Part shown: positions 61,878-64,000 of the stretch, in pieces
Layout: the number at the start of each line of letters is the position of its first letter
How positions within the stretch are numbered: the first letter of the stretch is position 1
Origin: Perkinsus marinus ATCC 50983
Taxonomy: Eukaryota > Perkinsozoa > Perkinsida > Perkinsidae
Assembly (NCBI RefSeq): GCF_000006405.1
Contig: NW_003211397.1
Coordinates: 103,932-167,931, forward strand
Reading direction: 5' to 3'
DNA length: 64,000 nt
Made by a program: the position numbers and the translations under genes
The notes under the pieces: model-generated
What the model was told of the DNA's origin: nothing
What the model saw: only the letters and a program-made list of their open reading frames with translations
Databases searched by the model: none

Positions 61878-63082
61878 GTGTTGATGCGGCCAATGCTGCT
61901 GTTGTCGTTGTTCCGGATACCTACTGGTGAATTACTCCTTGAAGCGATGATGTATCGACAGCATTACTTGGGAGTGTTAGTTTCCTCGGAGTCGAATTGA
62001 TGGGACCTTTTTCTAGTCTCATTGGAGAGTGTTGGGTTACGCTCGAGTAGTGGAGATATATGGGAAAATGGTCGAGTGGTGGAAGTGCATCATGGATACC
62101 GTGTGGTTGCAGGGTCTATCACTCCTCAATGCACTTTACAACGTTGCTTATTGCGTTACTGAGGAAACGATCTCATTCTACATAGTTTTATGGGATTTCC
62201 ACATTGCTGTGAGCCATAAGTGTTATAGGACATGCAGTTGAATACCTCATTGGAGACTAGAGTAAACTCACCTCTTCACGTGAAAGTCATATCGGTCTCA
62301 AACTTTGGCCCTGTCAGCTCCCACGATTGTTGACAAGAGAACTTGCTCCTGCACACTGTTCCTAGTGAGGCTCTCGTTGAGTCCAGCACATGAGACTGTT
62401 CCTTCTCACTAGGAAACTGAATGCTCGTTGGTGACGAGAAACATTTGTTACACACTGATGAGCTATGATGTCATCAACTAAATGGATGCTTCTATCGAAC
62501 CTGATACGATTATTCCCTCCCTGCGCGAAGAAGGGAGGAGGCTCCTAGTCTACACTCACTAACACCCATGCCCGCTGCACAACAACAGACAGACAAATTA
62601 GCGCCAGTCGGGATTGCCCTAGGGGGCAACAGAACCGTGATAAATGCAGACAGGGATAGTAATGGGAACTTGGCCCTTTGAAAAACAACTGCATAAGAGA
62701 AAAGCAACGAATATAGTGTGACCACGTTAGGTCAAGTCTCCCCAGTAAAGTTGTAGACACAATTAGCGTCTATTGCGCCACAAGTGACCGGAGTTGCATA
62801 GGAATGGATGATACTCGTCTACCGAACTCTTCAAATGGTCCTTGAAGCGAAGAATGAAGTGAAGGTTGTTTGGGGAAGCATGAAGCCAAGCGGAAATGCT
62901 GGGAGGTGCAAGATTACTAGAAGCAGTGTACCTCAATGTTCTGTTTCCTCTAGCTTAGATCCTAGTTGTTGCACTGGGCATCGGTTGTCACTATTAGTAG
63001 TTGAATTGTTATTGCATCAATATGTCTACTCCATATCAATTCGTCGATTGGAGTTACTTCAATCGTTTCGATGGAATTTATT
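61878..63082 (+). other. Intergenic, no gene recognised
   Basis: 1.2 kb. ORFs 62029-62241 and 62808-63110 plus, 62510-62760 minus show no motifs. No RNA gene seen. Confidence 0.4.
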
Positions 63083-63560
63083 TTCCTTCCACTTGCTCCT
63101 GCGAGGTTGATTGTACTCCTTCATATTATGGAGTGGCATAGCCGCCCCACCCGACAGAATTTATTTCCCTTCCACTTGCTCCTGCGAGGTTGATTGCACT
63201 CCTTCATATTATGGAGTGGCATAGCCGCCCCACCCGACAGAATTAATTTTCCTTCCACTTGCTCCTGCGAAGTTGATTGTACTCCTTCATATTATGGAGT
63301 GGCATAGCCGCCCCACCCGACAGAATTGATTTTCCTTCCACTTGCTCCTGCGAGATTGATTGTACCCATTGATATTATAGGCTGGCATAGCCGCCTCACC
63401 GGACAAAGTTGATCTCCCTATCATGTGCTCCTGCGAAATTGATTGTACTCCTTCATTTTATAGGGTGGCATAGCCGCCCCACCCGACAAAATTGATCTCC
63501 CTATCATGTGCTCCTGCGAAATTGATTGTACTCCTTCATTTTATAGGGTGGCATAGCCGC
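63083..63560. repeat. 83-bp tandem repeat, about six copies
   Basis: Anchor tgctcctgcg recurs at about 63094, 63177, 63260, 63343, 63425 and 63509 (period 82-84). Units share cttcatattatggagtggca and tagccgccccacc; the last two copies diverge (ctatcatg in place of cttccactt). Confidence 0.93.
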
Positions 63561-64000
63561 CCCATCCAATTCACTAAAAGGTCCCATAAGGTGTAAAGAC
63601 GACTCGACAGTGTTATAATATTTGTCCCTCATCATGAGGGGATATTTACACTCGGGTAGCCGAAATGTAGAAAAACCAACGCGAATTAACTAAAGGAGTT
63701 TCCTTATTGTCATCAATACGTCTTGTTGAGCGTGTACCTATTCCCCCATACTCTGATCAGAAGGTCACTTTCGACCAAACAACAGCTGCTTTCAATACAC
63801 CAACATCAAACAACATGTTCTACGAGGAGTAATTGTGTATTATTCGTCTACGATAACACGCACGGTTTCTTCTGACCTTCCCCTTTTCTTTCCTCGCATT
63901 TCTTCCTCTTCTTCTCTGCTCGTCTCTTATCCTTTTCACGTATCCTATCCCACACTATCCAGCGATAGAAAGGCAAGAAAAGTTTGTAATGGCCTATACT
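63561..64000 (+). other. Right edge, no gene recognised
   Basis: 440 nt, pyrimidine-rich towards the end (cttctcttttcc-type runs near 63.87-63.95 kb). No ORF with a motif. Confidence 0.4.

Overview
The window is eukaryotic nuclear DNA. Genes are intron-rich, with very short GT-AG introns (mostly 40-60 nt, some apparently 30-32 nt), tight spacing, many secreted proteins and heavy retrotransposon load. The mix (fused thiamine genes, LicD/fukutin-like protein, six-TM K+ channel, IPK-C2 fusion, HGGG zinc-finger repeats, lineage-specific Cys-rich secreted families) best fits an alveolate protist, most likely a perkinsid; this attribution is inference. Two 100-N runs (8052-8151, 24835-24934) are assembly gaps.

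Layout. 0-7.2 kb: two bifunctional thiamine genes head to tail (TenA-ThiD, then ThiE-ThiM), an eight-exon secreted dioxygenase-like gene, and a membrane-anchored LicD-like gene. 7.8-15.9 kb: a cluster of four genes sharing one secreted Cys-rich N-terminal module. Two are Cu/Zn superoxide dismutases (one interrupted by a gap) and two are five-exon paralogs of unknown function. 17.4-19.9 kb: a 36-bp minisatellite and a voltage-gated K+ channel with a degenerate cyclic-nucleotide-binding domain. 21.3-27.2 kb: a 2.2-kb segment present twice in tandem across an assembly gap; the first copy carries a 5'-truncated LINE with a clean target-site duplication. 28.5-48.6 kb: one 20-kb nested retrotransposon block, a Ty3/gypsy-type element (505/478-bp LTRs, 5-bp TSD) whose gag is split by a BEL/Pao-type element (567-bp LTRs, 4-bp TSD). 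Each element carries an extra ORF downstream of pol. A second duplicated segment, carrying a tiny secreted CxC peptide gene, lies on both sides of this block. 50.6-64 kb: a decayed SOD pseudogene, a dynein-tail-like gene, tRNA-Gly(CCC) with a degenerate copy, a large gene fusing an inositol-polyphosphate-kinase-like domain to C2 domains and membrane segments (with tRNA-Pro inside one intron), an HGGG zinc-finger gene, a five-exon charged protein, and an 83-bp tandem repeat.

How they fit together. The two thiamine genes cover pyrimidine salvage, HMP/HMP-P phosphorylation, thiazole phosphorylation and coupling to thiamine phosphate. The SOD-cluster genes appear built by exon shuffling around a phase-2 intron that closes the Cys-rich module. 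Intron calls come from splice consensus, frame continuity and paralog comparison, not transcripts.
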